Source: Candidatus Nanopelagicales bacterium
GTDB lineage: Bacteria; Actinomycetota; Actinomycetes; S36-B12; UBA5976
Direction of reading: 5' to 3'
Assembly (NCBI GenBank): GCA_021742025.1
Contig: JAIOWT010000019.1
Span: 1-12,498, forward strand
DNA: 12,498 nucleotides
Shown: piece by piece, positions 1 through 6,854 of the stretch
Position numbering within the stretch: position 1 is the first letter of the stretch
Layout of the letters: every line of letters begins with the position of its first letter
Program-made: the position numbers and the translations under genes
The notes under the pieces: model-generated
Told to the model about the DNA's origin: nothing
Databases searched by the model: none
What the model saw: only the letters and a program-made list of their open reading frames with translations

Positions 1-331
1 CAACCATGTAGTCAGACGGCATGATTATGTCGTAGCCAGTTGCACCGGACTGTAGCTTTGCAAGCAACGTTTCATTGCTATCGAATGTGTCAAGGATGAC
101 TTCGATGCCAGTCTCAGCTTCAAACTTATCTAGTAGCGCTGGATCAATATAGTCGGTCCAGTTGTAAAGGTTAACTACGCCTGAGCCGGAAGTTGGAAAT
201 TCACCCGACGCAGCAGGAGCAGATGCTCCGTCAGTCGCAGTGGATTCGCCACCACATGCGGATAGGAGTAAAGCACCAGCGGCAGCAAGAGCTGCAACAT
301 ATGTTGCTTTGCGCTTATTCATAATCTTCAT
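1..331 (-). CDS. potD: Second polyamine ABC transporter substrate-binding lipoprotein (PotD paralogue), 3' end outside window
   Basis: This is the first 110 codons of a gene that runs off the left edge of the window. Translation from the ATG at 331 gives a lipoprotein signal peptide with lipobox LSAC (Cys near residue 26) followed by a Ser/Thr/Ala linker. The mature domain then begins with GSGVVNLYNWTDYIDP. The NWT-x-Y motif is the polyamine-contacting motif at the start of PotD proteins. The visible protein is very similar to the complete PotD at 499-1623, including an identical DSNETLLAKLQSGATGYD segment, so the two are tandem duplicates. An AGGGAG site lies 4 nt upstream of ATG 331. A second in-frame ATG at 322 would have a 13-nt spacing, so 331 is preferred but not certain. 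The strong terminator at 437-483 separates it from potABCD, so it probably has its own promoter in 332-436. I found no convincing -35/-10 pair there. Confidence 0.88.
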   Translation of the reverse strand, partial: MKIMNKRKATYVAALAAAGALLLSACGGESTATDGASAPAASGEFPTSGSGVVNLYNWTDYIDPALLDKFEAETGIEVILDTFDSNETLLAKLQSGATGYDIIMPSDYMV

Positions 332-436
332 GGATCTCCCTTAAAGGTAGGAATGTACTTACAGAATGCCAGAGGAATCGCCATCTAGACCGACATTTCA
401 GAGGAAACCTGAAGAAATTTGAAATTGTCAGATAAC

Positions 437-483
437 AAAAAAGTAACGCCCACCCTGTGAAATCCACAGGGTGGGCGTTACTT
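437..483 (-). terminator. Strong rho-independent terminator after potABCD
   Basis: A perfect inverted repeat of 19 bp (441-459 paired with 465-483) encloses a 5-nt loop at 460-464. Read on the minus strand, the GC-rich core is followed directly by a run of six T (437-442; the first stem bases overlap it). It begins about 15 nt after the potD stop codon at 499. The plus-strand side lacks a T run, so it works in one direction. It should end the potABCD transcript and insulate the second potD copy. Confidence 0.93.
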
Positions 484-498
484 GATAACCCGAGGGTT

Positions 499-1623
499 TT
501 ATTGGCTAGTTGTCCAAGTAGTGAATACCTGGGTGTACAACTCGCGAGCTTCTTCACCACAGTTAGGAAGTGGTGAAATCAGTGCCTGCTTGTCAGCTGG
601 TACCACAACTGCTGGATCTGTCTTCAGTGCTTCATCCATGAATGCATCTGAACCAGTGATGCCGTTGTCGTAGCCAGAGAAGTTACTCTGACGGCCAGCA
701 GCTTCTGGACCCATCATCCAGTTGATGAAGATCTTGGCGTTATCCAAGTTAGGCGCACCTACTGGAATTGCCAAGTTATCTGCCCAAAGGTTTAGACCTT
801 CACTTGGGTAGATGTACTGAACATCTGGATTCTCTACTGTCATGCGGTGAGTTGAACCGTTCCAAGCGTGACGCACGTTAGATGTGCCAGCAGTTACGCG
901 TTCGATGCCACCATCTGACTCGATTACAGCAGGCTTGAAACCAGCTAGTAATTCTTCAGCAGCTAGGTACTTAGCCTTATCAGTTGTGCATAGGTCATCT
1001 TTGCCAACGCCTGTTGCGCGAAGTGCAGCTGAAACTACTTCAACCTGATCCTTTAGGGAATCCATCTTTGGTAGGCCTGCAGTGAAATAGTCCTTCCAAG
1101 ATTTGATATTTGCACAGCCTGGTTCAGCAGCGAAGTTACATGCGATACCTGTGGTTCCGTAGTTCCAAGGAGCAGTGTAATTACGTCCTGAATCCCAATA
1201 GACATCTACAAGATCAGGCTTGATGTTGCCACCGTTAGGGAAGCTAGCTACCCCAACGTTTTGTAGAAGATCAAGTTCGATCATTTGTTGCACCATGTAA
1301 TCAGAAGGAACGATTACGTCGTAGCCAGTTGCACCTGACTGCAACTTAGCTAACAATGTTTCGTTGCTGTCGTAGGTGTCCAAGATAACTTCAATGCCAG
1401 TTTCGGCAGTAAAGCGCTTCAACTCTTCTGGATCGATGTAATCAGTCCAGTTGTAAACATTAACTACACCTGAGCCGGTTGTTGGGAATTCGCCCGCAGC
1501 TGCAGTGGAATCGCCCGCGCCTGTATCTGGAGTAGTTTCTCCACCACATGCAGAAAGCATTAGTGCGCCTGCGGCAGCAAGTGCAGCTACATATGAGGCG
1601 CGACGCCTCTTGTTGCTAGCCAT
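499..1623 (-). CDS. potD: Polyamine (spermidine/putrescine) ABC transporter substrate-binding lipoprotein PotD
   Basis: A 374-aa extracellular solute-binding lipoprotein that captures polyamines and delivers them to PotBC. Residues 1-26 form a lipoprotein signal: basic SNKRRRAS, a hydrophobic alanine-rich core, then LSAC with Cys26 as the lipidation site. Residues matching known polyamine contacts of E. coli PotD are recognisable: NWTDY at 58-62, Trp254 in HAWNGS, and Trp280/Asp282 in LWADNLAIP. Asp192/Glu195 are plausible equivalents of the PotD acidic pair. Length fits the family (about 350 aa plus linker). The start ATG follows AAAGGAG with 6-nt spacing and lies only 2 nt after the potC stop, so the two are translationally linked. 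It is the last gene of potABCD and is followed by a strong terminator. Polyamine is the best substrate guess; related cationic amines cannot be excluded from sequence alone. Confidence 0.93.
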   Translation of the reverse strand: MASNKRRRASYVAALAAAGALMLSACGGETTPDTGAGDSTAAAGEFPTTGSGVVNVYNWTDYIDPEELKRFTAETGIEVILDTYDSNETLLAKLQSGATGYDVIVPSDYMVQQMIELDLLQNVGVASFPNGGNIKPDLVDVYWDSGRNYTAPWNYGTTGIACNFAAEPGCANIKSWKDYFTAGLPKMDSLKDQVEVVSAALRATGVGKDDLCTTDKAKYLAAEELLAGFKPAVIESDGGIERVTAGTSNVRHAWNGSTHRMTVENPDVQYIYPSEGLNLWADNLAIPVGAPNLDNAKIFINWMMGPEAAGRQSNFSGYDNGITGSDAFMDEALKTDPAVVVPADKQALISPLPNCGEEARELYTQVFTTWTTSQ

Positions 1624-1625
1624 TT

Positions 1626-2444
1626 TTATCTCCTTTTTCGTTGGATCAAATACGATCCGATCAGCACGCTGCCTGAGAACAACAGAAGCAAGGTAGAAAT
1701 TGCGTTCACCTCTGGTGTAACTGTTGAGCGAATCATGCCAAAAATGTAGACCGGCAATGTCGTAGCGCCAGGGCCAGCGACAAAGAACGAGGTAATGAAG
1801 TCATCAATTGATATTGCAAATGCCAGCAGCGCTCCAGCGAAAATCGCCGGCGCCAAAAGTGGCAGCGTGATGCGGCGCAAGATTTGACGTTCGTTGGCGC
1901 CAAGATCTGAAGCAGCTTCAAATGGAGCCATATCTAACTGACTCAATCTTGCTCTAATCGGCAAGAGCGCAAATGGAATACAAAATGCCGTATGTGCAAC
2001 CATCAGACCCACTTTTCCAAGTGGCACTCCAACTGCAATAAACAAACCAAGGGTTCCAACCGCTAACACGATTTCCGCAATGATGAGCGGTGCACCGATT
2101 AACGCCATTGCAACTGCCTTGCCAGCCCGCTGCATGCGGAGTAATCCGAGCGCAGCCATAACTGCAAGCGTCGTGGAAAGAATAGTTGCAACAAGTCCAA
2201 CTTGAAGTGAATTTTTCAAGGCACGTTGAATGTCAGTGTTTTCAAAAACTCGGCCGTACCACTTAACTGAGAAGCTCTCCCAAACTGCGCCAATTCGGCT
2301 TGAGTTAAACGAATAGATAACTACGTAAACCAGCGGACTGTACAAGAAGAAAAGCACAAACCAAGAGGTGGCTTTAAATCCAGGGAAGTTACGAAGATTT
2401 ACTAACTTGCCACGTTTGCGTGAAGAAGTTTGGGTGTGACTCAT
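1626..2444 (-). CDS. potC: Polyamine ABC transporter permease PotC
   Basis: A 272-aa inner-membrane permease, one half of the PotBC channel. Hydrophobic segments lie at about residues 26-46, 79-103, 111-138, 144-163, 197-216 and 248-267, giving the six-helix BPD_transp_1 (MetI-like) fold. The EAA coupling loop that docks on the ATPase is at about 175-201 (FEAASDLGANERQILRRITL). The family-typical ISIDDFITSFF segment follows at about 211-221. Its ATG overlaps the potB stop by 4 nt (ATGA, 2441-2444), and its stop is 2 nt before the potD start, so it is translated as part of the potABCD chain. Length and motifs are normal and nothing looks broken. Confidence 0.94.
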   Translation of the reverse strand: MSHTQTSSRKRGKLVNLRNFPGFKATSWFVLFFLYSPLVYVVIYSFNSSRIGAVWESFSVKWYGRVFENTDIQRALKNSLQVGLVATILSTTLAVMAALGLLRMQRAGKAVAMALIGAPLIIAEIVLAVGTLGLFIAVGVPLGKVGLMVAHTAFCIPFALLPIRARLSQLDMAPFEAASDLGANERQILRRITLPLLAPAIFAGALLAFAISIDDFITSFFVAGPGATTLPVYIFGMIRSTVTPEVNAISTLLLLFSGSVLIGSYLIQRKRR

Positions 2445-3364
2445 ACTAATTCCACCTTGTCTCCACGTCGTTGTGCTGCGCCCTGCATAATCAAGACGAA
2501 TAGCAAAGTAAGAACAATCAGAAGGACTGCAAGCGCGCTACCAAATGGCCAATTTCGTGCCTGACCAAAGTTGTTCGCAATAACGTTGGCAACCATATTT
2601 GTTTTTCCGCCACCCAACATGTCGGATTGCAAGAACGAACCCAGTGCGGGGATAAATACCAAAGCAATTCCCGAAATCACACCAGGTCGAATTGAAGGCA
2701 GAATAATTCTGCGAACTACAGTCATTCGTTTTGCGCCGAGATCGTATGCAGCTTCAGCAAGTCTGAAGTCGAACCGCTCCGCAGATGCATAAATCGGCAG
2801 AATCATGAACGGCAAGAAAACATAAATCAAGCCAAGGATGGTCGCCGGTGGCGAATACAAGATGCTCCACTCAATGTTGAAGATGCCTAGGAACTTTCCG
2901 ATGGGACCTTCATCTGCAATGATTTGGCGCATGCCGTAAGTGCGAATCAAAATACTGATCCAAAACGGAAGTGTTACCAAAGCAACCAGCAGATTACGCT
3001 TTCTGGCATCACGGGTAGCAATCCACATTGCAACCGGAATTGAAAGCACCAAGGTAACTACGGTTGTCAAAACGGAATAGTAAAACGAAGTCCACAAGAC
3101 CTTGATGTAACGGGTATCTAGCGCAGTCGTGCCATCAAGTTTTTCTTGAATAAACAATGCCTTGTAATTTTCTAGCGTGAAAACCCACTTAACTCCGGTT
3201 CCTTGCGAAGGCTTCTCAAGAAATGAGTAAACGACAATAATGAGAAGCGGCACCCCAATTGCAAAAGCCAGGAAAATGATTGGCAAGTAAGCAAGCTTTG
3301 GTGACGATTGGCCAGGCCGACCGCGTTGCGCTTGCTTCTTTGGTGGAGTCGTTACAGCGGTCAT
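2441..3364 (-). CDS. potB: Polyamine ABC transporter permease PotB
   Basis: A 307-aa inner-membrane permease that pairs with PotC. A cytoplasmic N-terminus rich in Lys/Arg/Pro/Gln (about 1-25) leads into the first membrane helix at about 26-48. Further hydrophobic stretches lie at about 93-116, 125-145, 173-193, 228-245 and 275-295. The EAA motif is at about 204-229 ([20 protein letters not shown]), the contact site for PotA. A long external loop between helices 1 and 2 (about 50-90) is usual for PotB. The gene overlaps potA upstream (ATGA, 3361-3364) and potC downstream (2441-2444) by 4 nt each, which indicates tight translational coupling and fixed subunit ratios. Confidence 0.94.
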   Translation of the reverse strand: MTAVTTPPKKQAQRGRPGQSSPKLAYLPIIFLAFAIGVPLLIIVVYSFLEKPSQGTGVKWVFTLENYKALFIQEKLDGTTALDTRYIKVLWTSFYYSVLTTVVTLVLSIPVAMWIATRDARKRNLLVALVTLPFWISILIRTYGMRQIIADEGPIGKFLGIFNIEWSILYSPPATILGLIYVFLPFMILPIYASAERFDFRLAEAAYDLGAKRMTVVRRIILPSIRPGVISGIALVFIPALGSFLQSDMLGGGKTNMVANVIANNFGQARNWPFGSALAVLLIVLTLLFVLIMQGAAQRRGDKVELV

Positions 3365-4428
3365 GAAGCCACCGTGCGAGCTGCGCGATGCTCTGGATTT
3401 AGCGTGACCTTACTTCCTTGCTCCGGAATTTCCGTTCCATAGGACGCAAGTGAAGCAATCACTTCCACGTCGCCAACAGTTACGTGTACTCGAACTGAAT
3501 CTCCAGTGAAGATCACGTCTCTGACGGTTCCACTAATCATTCCGTTTGTGGCAAGTACAAGATCTTCTGGACGGATCGCAACTGTAACTTCACCAGATGC
3601 TGGGATCACAGAGTCGGCTGCTAGTTGATCAGTTGGAAGAACATTGCCACCGGGTAATGAAACTCCGCCAGAAACTACAGTTCCCTTAATCAAGTTTGTT
3701 TCGCCAATGAAGTCAGCGACGTAAGCATTAACTGGGCGACGGTAAACCTCAACCGGAGTATCGAGTTGAACAATCTTTCCTTGGCTAAACACTGCAATGC
3801 GATCGCCCATCGACATCGCTTCTTCTTGATCGTGCGTTACGAATACGAAAGTAATTCCAGTTTCACGTTGCAGGCGCTTTAGTTCAACCTGCATACCGCG
3901 GCGAAGCTTTAGGTCAAGTGCCGAAAGTGGTTCATCCAGGAGAAGGACCTTTGGTTTTTTGGCAAGTGCGCGAGCTAATGCAACGCGCTGTTGCTGACCA
4001 CCAGAAAGTTGGGACGGCATACGTTTTGCGTAGCCAGCAAGTTGAACTTGCTCCAGAGCCTCTTCTACACGCTTAGCGACTTCGTCTTTATCAACATTTT
4101 CCATCTCCAAACCGAATGCAATGTTGTCTCCAACAGTCATATGTGGAAACAGAGCATAAGACTGGAACACAGTATTGACAGGGCGATCATATGGAGGCTT
4201 GTCATCGATTCGCTCACCTTGCAATACGATTTCGCCGCTGTCTGGATATTCCAGACCAGCAATACTTCGCAGCAAAGTAGTTTTGCCACAACCAGAAGGA
4301 CCTAACAAGATAAAGAATTCACCACTAGCGATGTCCAAAGTAACGTCATCAAGGGCGCGAACTTCGCCGCCTTCAGGAGTTTGGAAAACCTTTGTAATGT
4401 TACGAATCTCTAGATACTTCTCGCTCAA
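3361..4428 (-). CDS. potA: Polyamine ABC transporter ATP-binding protein PotA (TTG start)
   Basis: A 355-aa ATPase that powers the Pot importer. Motifs in order: Walker A GPSGCGKT at 43-50, Q-loop Gln89 ([14 protein letters not shown]), ABC signature [16 protein letters not shown] at 141-156, Walker B VLLLDEP at 161-167, D-loop SALD and switch His199 (VTHDQEEA). A C-terminal TOBE-type regulatory domain occupies about 240-350. The start codon is TTG at 4428. A TAG lies in frame three codons upstream and the next internal Met is residue 98, which would remove Walker A, so TTG is effectively forced. An AAGTAGG Shine-Dalgarno-like site lies 5 nt upstream of it. It is the first gene of potABCD, preceded by a 130-nt spacer with a candidate promoter, and overlaps potB by 4 nt. 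Confidence 0.95.
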   Translation of the reverse strand: MSEKYLEIRNITKVFQTPEGGEVRALDDVTLDIASGEFFILLGPSGCGKTTLLRSIAGLEYPDSGEIVLQGERIDDKPPYDRPVNTVFQSYALFPHMTVGDNIAFGLEMENVDKDEVAKRVEEALEQVQLAGYAKRMPSQLSGGQQQRVALARALAKKPKVLLLDEPLSALDLKLRRGMQVELKRLQRETGITFVFVTHDQEEAMSMGDRIAVFSQGKIVQLDTPVEVYRRPVNAYVADFIGETNLIKGTVVSGGVSLPGGNVLPTDQLAADSVIPASGEVTVAIRPEDLVLATNGMISGTVRDVIFTGDSVRVHVTVGDVEVIASLASYGTEIPEQGSKVTLNPEHRAARTVAS

Positions 4429-4464
4429 TGCGGCCTACTTTCAAATGTCCGAATTCCCGACGAA

Positions 4465-4494
4465 AACATAAGCTTTCGCAGATGAAACTTACAA
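4465..4494 (-). promoter_or_regulatory. Candidate promoter for potABCD
   Basis: On the minus strand TTGTAA (4494-4489) and TATGTT (4470-4465) are separated by 18 nt, each matching four of six sigma-70-type consensus positions. A start of transcription a few bases downstream would give a leader of roughly 30 nt before the potA TTG codon. The position in the only sizeable spacer upstream of potA supports the call, but the match is modest and spacing variants exist. Confidence 0.4.
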
Positions 4495-4519
4495 CGAAAT
4501 GACACTAAAAAATGGCAAT

Positions 4520-4547
4520 TTACTTAAAGTAACGGTTTGCTAACGGT
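4520..4547. promoter_or_regulatory. Candidate operator: palindrome plus 11-bp-phased direct repeats
   Basis: Two kinds of repeat lie together upstream of the candidate potA promoter. One is a near-palindrome with arms TTACTT and AAGTAA around a single base (4520-4532). The other is a direct repeat TAACGGT at 4530-4536 and 4541-4547, spaced 11 bp start to start, about one helical turn. The location between dadA-like and potA genes and the helical phasing suggest a regulator binding site. No regulator gene is present in the window and no known consensus is recognised. Confidence 0.3.
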
Positions 4548-4573
4548 AAAAAACCCAACTATAAACGGGGTCT
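4548..4573 (-). terminator. Possible weak terminator at the end of the DadA-like gene
   Basis: On the minus strand ACCC (4571-4568) can pair with GGGT (4556-4553) across an 11-nt loop that contains the TAG stop at 4561-4559. The 3' arm runs into TTTTTT (4553-4548). A G-U pair and an A-U pair can extend the stem into the T run. The stem is short, so termination would be partial at best, but it sits exactly at the end of the catabolic gene string. Confidence 0.33.
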
Positions 4574-5809
4574 GGCGGGCGAAAATTTCAAGACATCGCG
4601 CGAAACTTGACGTCCAGCAATTAGATCAGAGACAAATTTGCCGGTGCCAGGACCCATCATTAGGCCCAGCATGCCGTGACCAGTAGCAGCAATCACACGT
4701 GGCGCTTTCGGAAGCGCTCCAATGTAAGGCATGCCATCCGGGCTGGCTGGGCGAAGTCCCGCTAGCTCATTTTTTACTTCAAACTTATCCGGCAGATTCA
4801 AAGCCAGGCGTGCAGTGGCAATCAATTTATCGGTTGCCTTCGAGTTAACTGACATGTCATTTGCGGACGTAAGCGTGAATCCGGTGCTCATGCGCAATCC
4901 CCAGTCCAGCGGATTAGTTGCAATTCTTTGATCTGCCAGCATCAAGGTTCGTGATGGCATGTTTGTAATACCTGGAAGAGTTACGGACTGACCTTTAGCC
5001 GGCATGATTGGAAGATTTTCGCCAAGTGTCTTAGCAAGATCTCGAGACCAAACACCTGCCGCTAAAACTACGTAGTCACTTATCCAAGAATCAGTTGCAG
5101 TTACGACGGTAACATTCCGACTAGTAGATGACATCGAAGTAACTTTTTCATCGCGGAAAGCCACGCCAATCGCTTCGCAATTTCTGCGATACACGTCTAC
5201 TAACTTTCCTGGGTCTAATCCGAAGTCTGTGCTGAATTCAACAACTGCTTTAACAGTGTCCTTCAGCATAGGTTCTTGTTCCAAACTTGTTGAAACATCA
5301 AGTTGCTTAGCGTCAACACCGTACTTAGTTACGAGATCAACTTCATGCTCGGCATCAGCTTCGGCATTGTCGGATGTGTAGACGTACCACTGTGGTTGGT
5401 TTGTTCGCGTTAAGTTCGTAGTTTCAGTTAGGCCTTCAATAACGTCCATGCTGGTGTCAAGAAGTTCTTTGAGTGCAGGAGCGCAGTGATCAACATGCGC
5501 ATCTGTGCAGGAGCGTGCGAACTTAAGTGTCCAGGGTGCAAGCAGTGGTCCTGCTCCAGGCGTCATGGCAAATGCGCCAGTTCGTCCAACCAAATTTTTA
5601 AAGCCCGTTTGCACCATTCCAGGAGCCGCAAATGGAATTATGTGACTTGGGCTAATCCACCCTGCGTTTGCCAGCGAAGTTCCGTAACTTGAGCCACCGG
5701 TTTCGACAACTATGACCGAGGCGCCATCTTTTGCTAATTCCCAGGCGCAAGCAAGACCGACGATGCCGCCACCAATTACTGTGACATTATTTTGTGAACT
5801 CATGCTCAT
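4559..5809 (-). CDS. DadA-like FAD-dependent D-amino acid dehydrogenase / amine oxidoreductase
   Basis: A 416-aa flavoprotein of the DAO superfamily. It carries an N-terminal dinucleotide-binding motif VIGGGIVGLACAWELAKDG (11-29) with the FAD ribose-binding acidic residue at Glu36. The DadA-type segment SLANAGWISPSHIIPF (45-60) follows. AAGVWSRDL (250-258) and a C-terminal FAD-binding tail GLRPASPDGMPYIG (351-364) and GHGMLGLMMGPGTG (377-390) complete the fold. Such enzymes oxidise the C-N bond of D-amino acids or secondary amines to an imine that hydrolyses to a keto acid or aldehyde plus amine. The substrate here is unknown; next to a polyamine importer an amine or amino acid derivative is plausible. 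Two in-frame starts exist (ATG 5809 and ATG 5803); neither has a strong Shine-Dalgarno site. It lies 37 nt after the C45-like gene and is probably the last gene of that operon. Confidence 0.85.
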   Translation of the reverse strand: MSMSSQNNVTVIGGGIVGLACAWELAKDGASVIVVETGGSSYGTSLANAGWISPSHIIPFAAPGMVQTGFKNLVGRTGAFAMTPGAGPLLAPWTLKFARSCTDAHVDHCAPALKELLDTSMDVIEGLTETTNLTRTNQPQWYVYTSDNAEADAEHEVDLVTKYGVDAKQLDVSTSLEQEPMLKDTVKAVVEFSTDFGLDPGKLVDVYRRNCEAIGVAFRDEKVTSMSSTSRNVTVVTATDSWISDYVVLAAGVWSRDLAKTLGENLPIMPAKGQSVTLPGITNMPSRTLMLADQRIATNPLDWGLRMSTGFTLTSANDMSVNSKATDKLIATARLALNLPDKFEVKNELAGLRPASPDGMPYIGALPKAPRVIAATGHGMLGLMMGPGTGKFVSDLIAGRQVSRDVLKFSPARPRL

Positions 5810-5832
5810 AGCCTATGGACTTTACGAGGTGA

Positions 5833-5842
5833 GCACATGTGC
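5833..5842. repeat. Perfect 10-bp palindrome before the DadA-like gene
   Basis: GCACATGTGC reads the same on both strands and lies in the 37-nt spacer between the C45-like stop (5847) and the DadA-like start (5809). It could be a regulator half-site pair, but a 10-bp palindrome can occur by chance. Confidence 0.3.
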
Positions 5843-5846
5843 AGTC

Positions 5847-6845
5847 TTAGAGAAAATCAACTTCTTCGAAAGTGCCACCATATGCTGGGGCAGCGTTAAC
5901 CCAAACCTGCTTGGTACCTGAGTCGCCAACTAGACCCATAAATGAGTACATGTCTTCGCGCCAACGACCAAGGGTGATACAAACCCCAGAATCTTTATCT
6001 AACAGAAGATTCTTGATGTCATCTGCAGTTTTTAGACTGTCTCGACTTTCTTCAACTGCCGCCATTCGAGCGTAGGAGCCCTCAGATCCGGTGTATTCCC
6101 GAGTGAATGCGTGGTTGGTGTGACCAGAAACCTGCGAATGAGTTGGCACATCCGCGACACCATCTGCTGCAGCTTCGACCATGAATAAATCTTTGCCGTC
6201 TAAAACTGTGTAGTTCTGACCTACTGCGTGCGGAATTTCGCGAATGTACGCAATTGCATCAGCGGCTGTTGGTTGATGTAAAGCTCCTCGAGTTACAAAA
6301 TCAACCGGCATCCCAGTCATGTTTGTAGCCAGGTCTAACGCGTTTACAACAACGATCACTCCATTTGAATTCATGCCCATAGTGGCAAGCGATCCAGGAT
6401 ATGTTGCTGCAATAACGCCTAAGCCAGATTCATCTCGCACGTTTAGTACGGTCTGTAGGCCATTAGTCCAATCGGGCAAGTCCATGTTTTGTCCAGCTGC
6501 GCGTGATCCCTCTCGGGTAATCGCAATCGCGGTGCAACCCATGCCACCAGTTAGCGCCCAAGATTCATCAAGCATGGATAGCGCAGCCACTTGATACCAA
6601 GGCATTTTTGCAGCTTCAGCCATTGCCTCTAGTTCTGCAACTAAGTCAGGGCAGTAACGCTCGGCAGTTTCCCAGCCACCAACTTCAGTTAAGCGATGCG
6701 CTAAGTCTTCGGCATCAACATCATTCTTGCTGAAGTGAAGTACCCAGCGATTCCATGCAGTTTCAAGTAGTCCAGAAAGTTGTTCACCAATTTGAGCGCC
6801 ACGCTGCGCACCCGATCCAGAAGCAGTAACTAGGTTTAACGCCAT
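5847..6845 (-). CDS. C45-family (acyl-CoA:6-APA acyltransferase-like) Ntn hydrolase
   Basis: A 332-aa protein resembling the C45 autoproteolytic acyltransferase/hydrolase family (penicillin acyltransferase IAT fold). The signature GGMGCTAIAI at about 100-109 places Gly103-Cys104 where IAT has its Gly-Cys self-cleavage site. Cleavage would expose Cys104 as the N-terminal nucleophile and give chains of about 103 and 229 residues. GQNMDLP (119-124 region), SNGVIVVVNAL (160-170) and HTNHAF (242-247) are further family-like segments. Members hydrolyse or transfer acyl groups on amides, so an N-acyl amine or peptide-like substrate is likely; the actual one is not known. The ATG follows AGGAG with 6-nt spacing, and that site overlaps the stop of the urease alpha-like gene 9 nt upstream. 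No signal peptide is seen, so it is probably cytoplasmic. Confidence 0.82.
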   Translation of the reverse strand: MALNLVTASGSGAQRGAQIGEQLSGLLETAWNRWVLHFSKNDVDAEDLAHRLTEVGGWETAERYCPDLVAELEAMAEAAKMPWYQVAALSMLDESWALTGGMGCTAIAITREGSRAAGQNMDLPDWTNGLQTVLNVRDESGLGVIAATYPGSLATMGMNSNGVIVVVNALDLATNMTGMPVDFVTRGALHQPTAADAIAYIREIPHAVGQNYTVLDGKDLFMVEAAADGVADVPTHSQVSGHTNHAFTREYTGSEGSYARMAAVEESRDSLKTADDIKNLLLDKDSGVCITLGRWREDMYSFMGLVGDSGTKQVWVNAAPAYGGTFEEVDFL

Positions 6846-6854
6846 CGCAAACTC

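Noticed and set aside
332..436. Promoter for the second potD copy
   Set aside because: CTGACA and TAGAT-like elements exist but no pair has acceptable spacing and match; a promoter is expected here but not identifiable by eye.
315..560. 81-codon open frame on the minus strand across the terminator
   Set aside because: It spans the end of potD, the perfect terminator hairpin and the start of the second potD in another frame; translating through a strong terminator stem is not credible.
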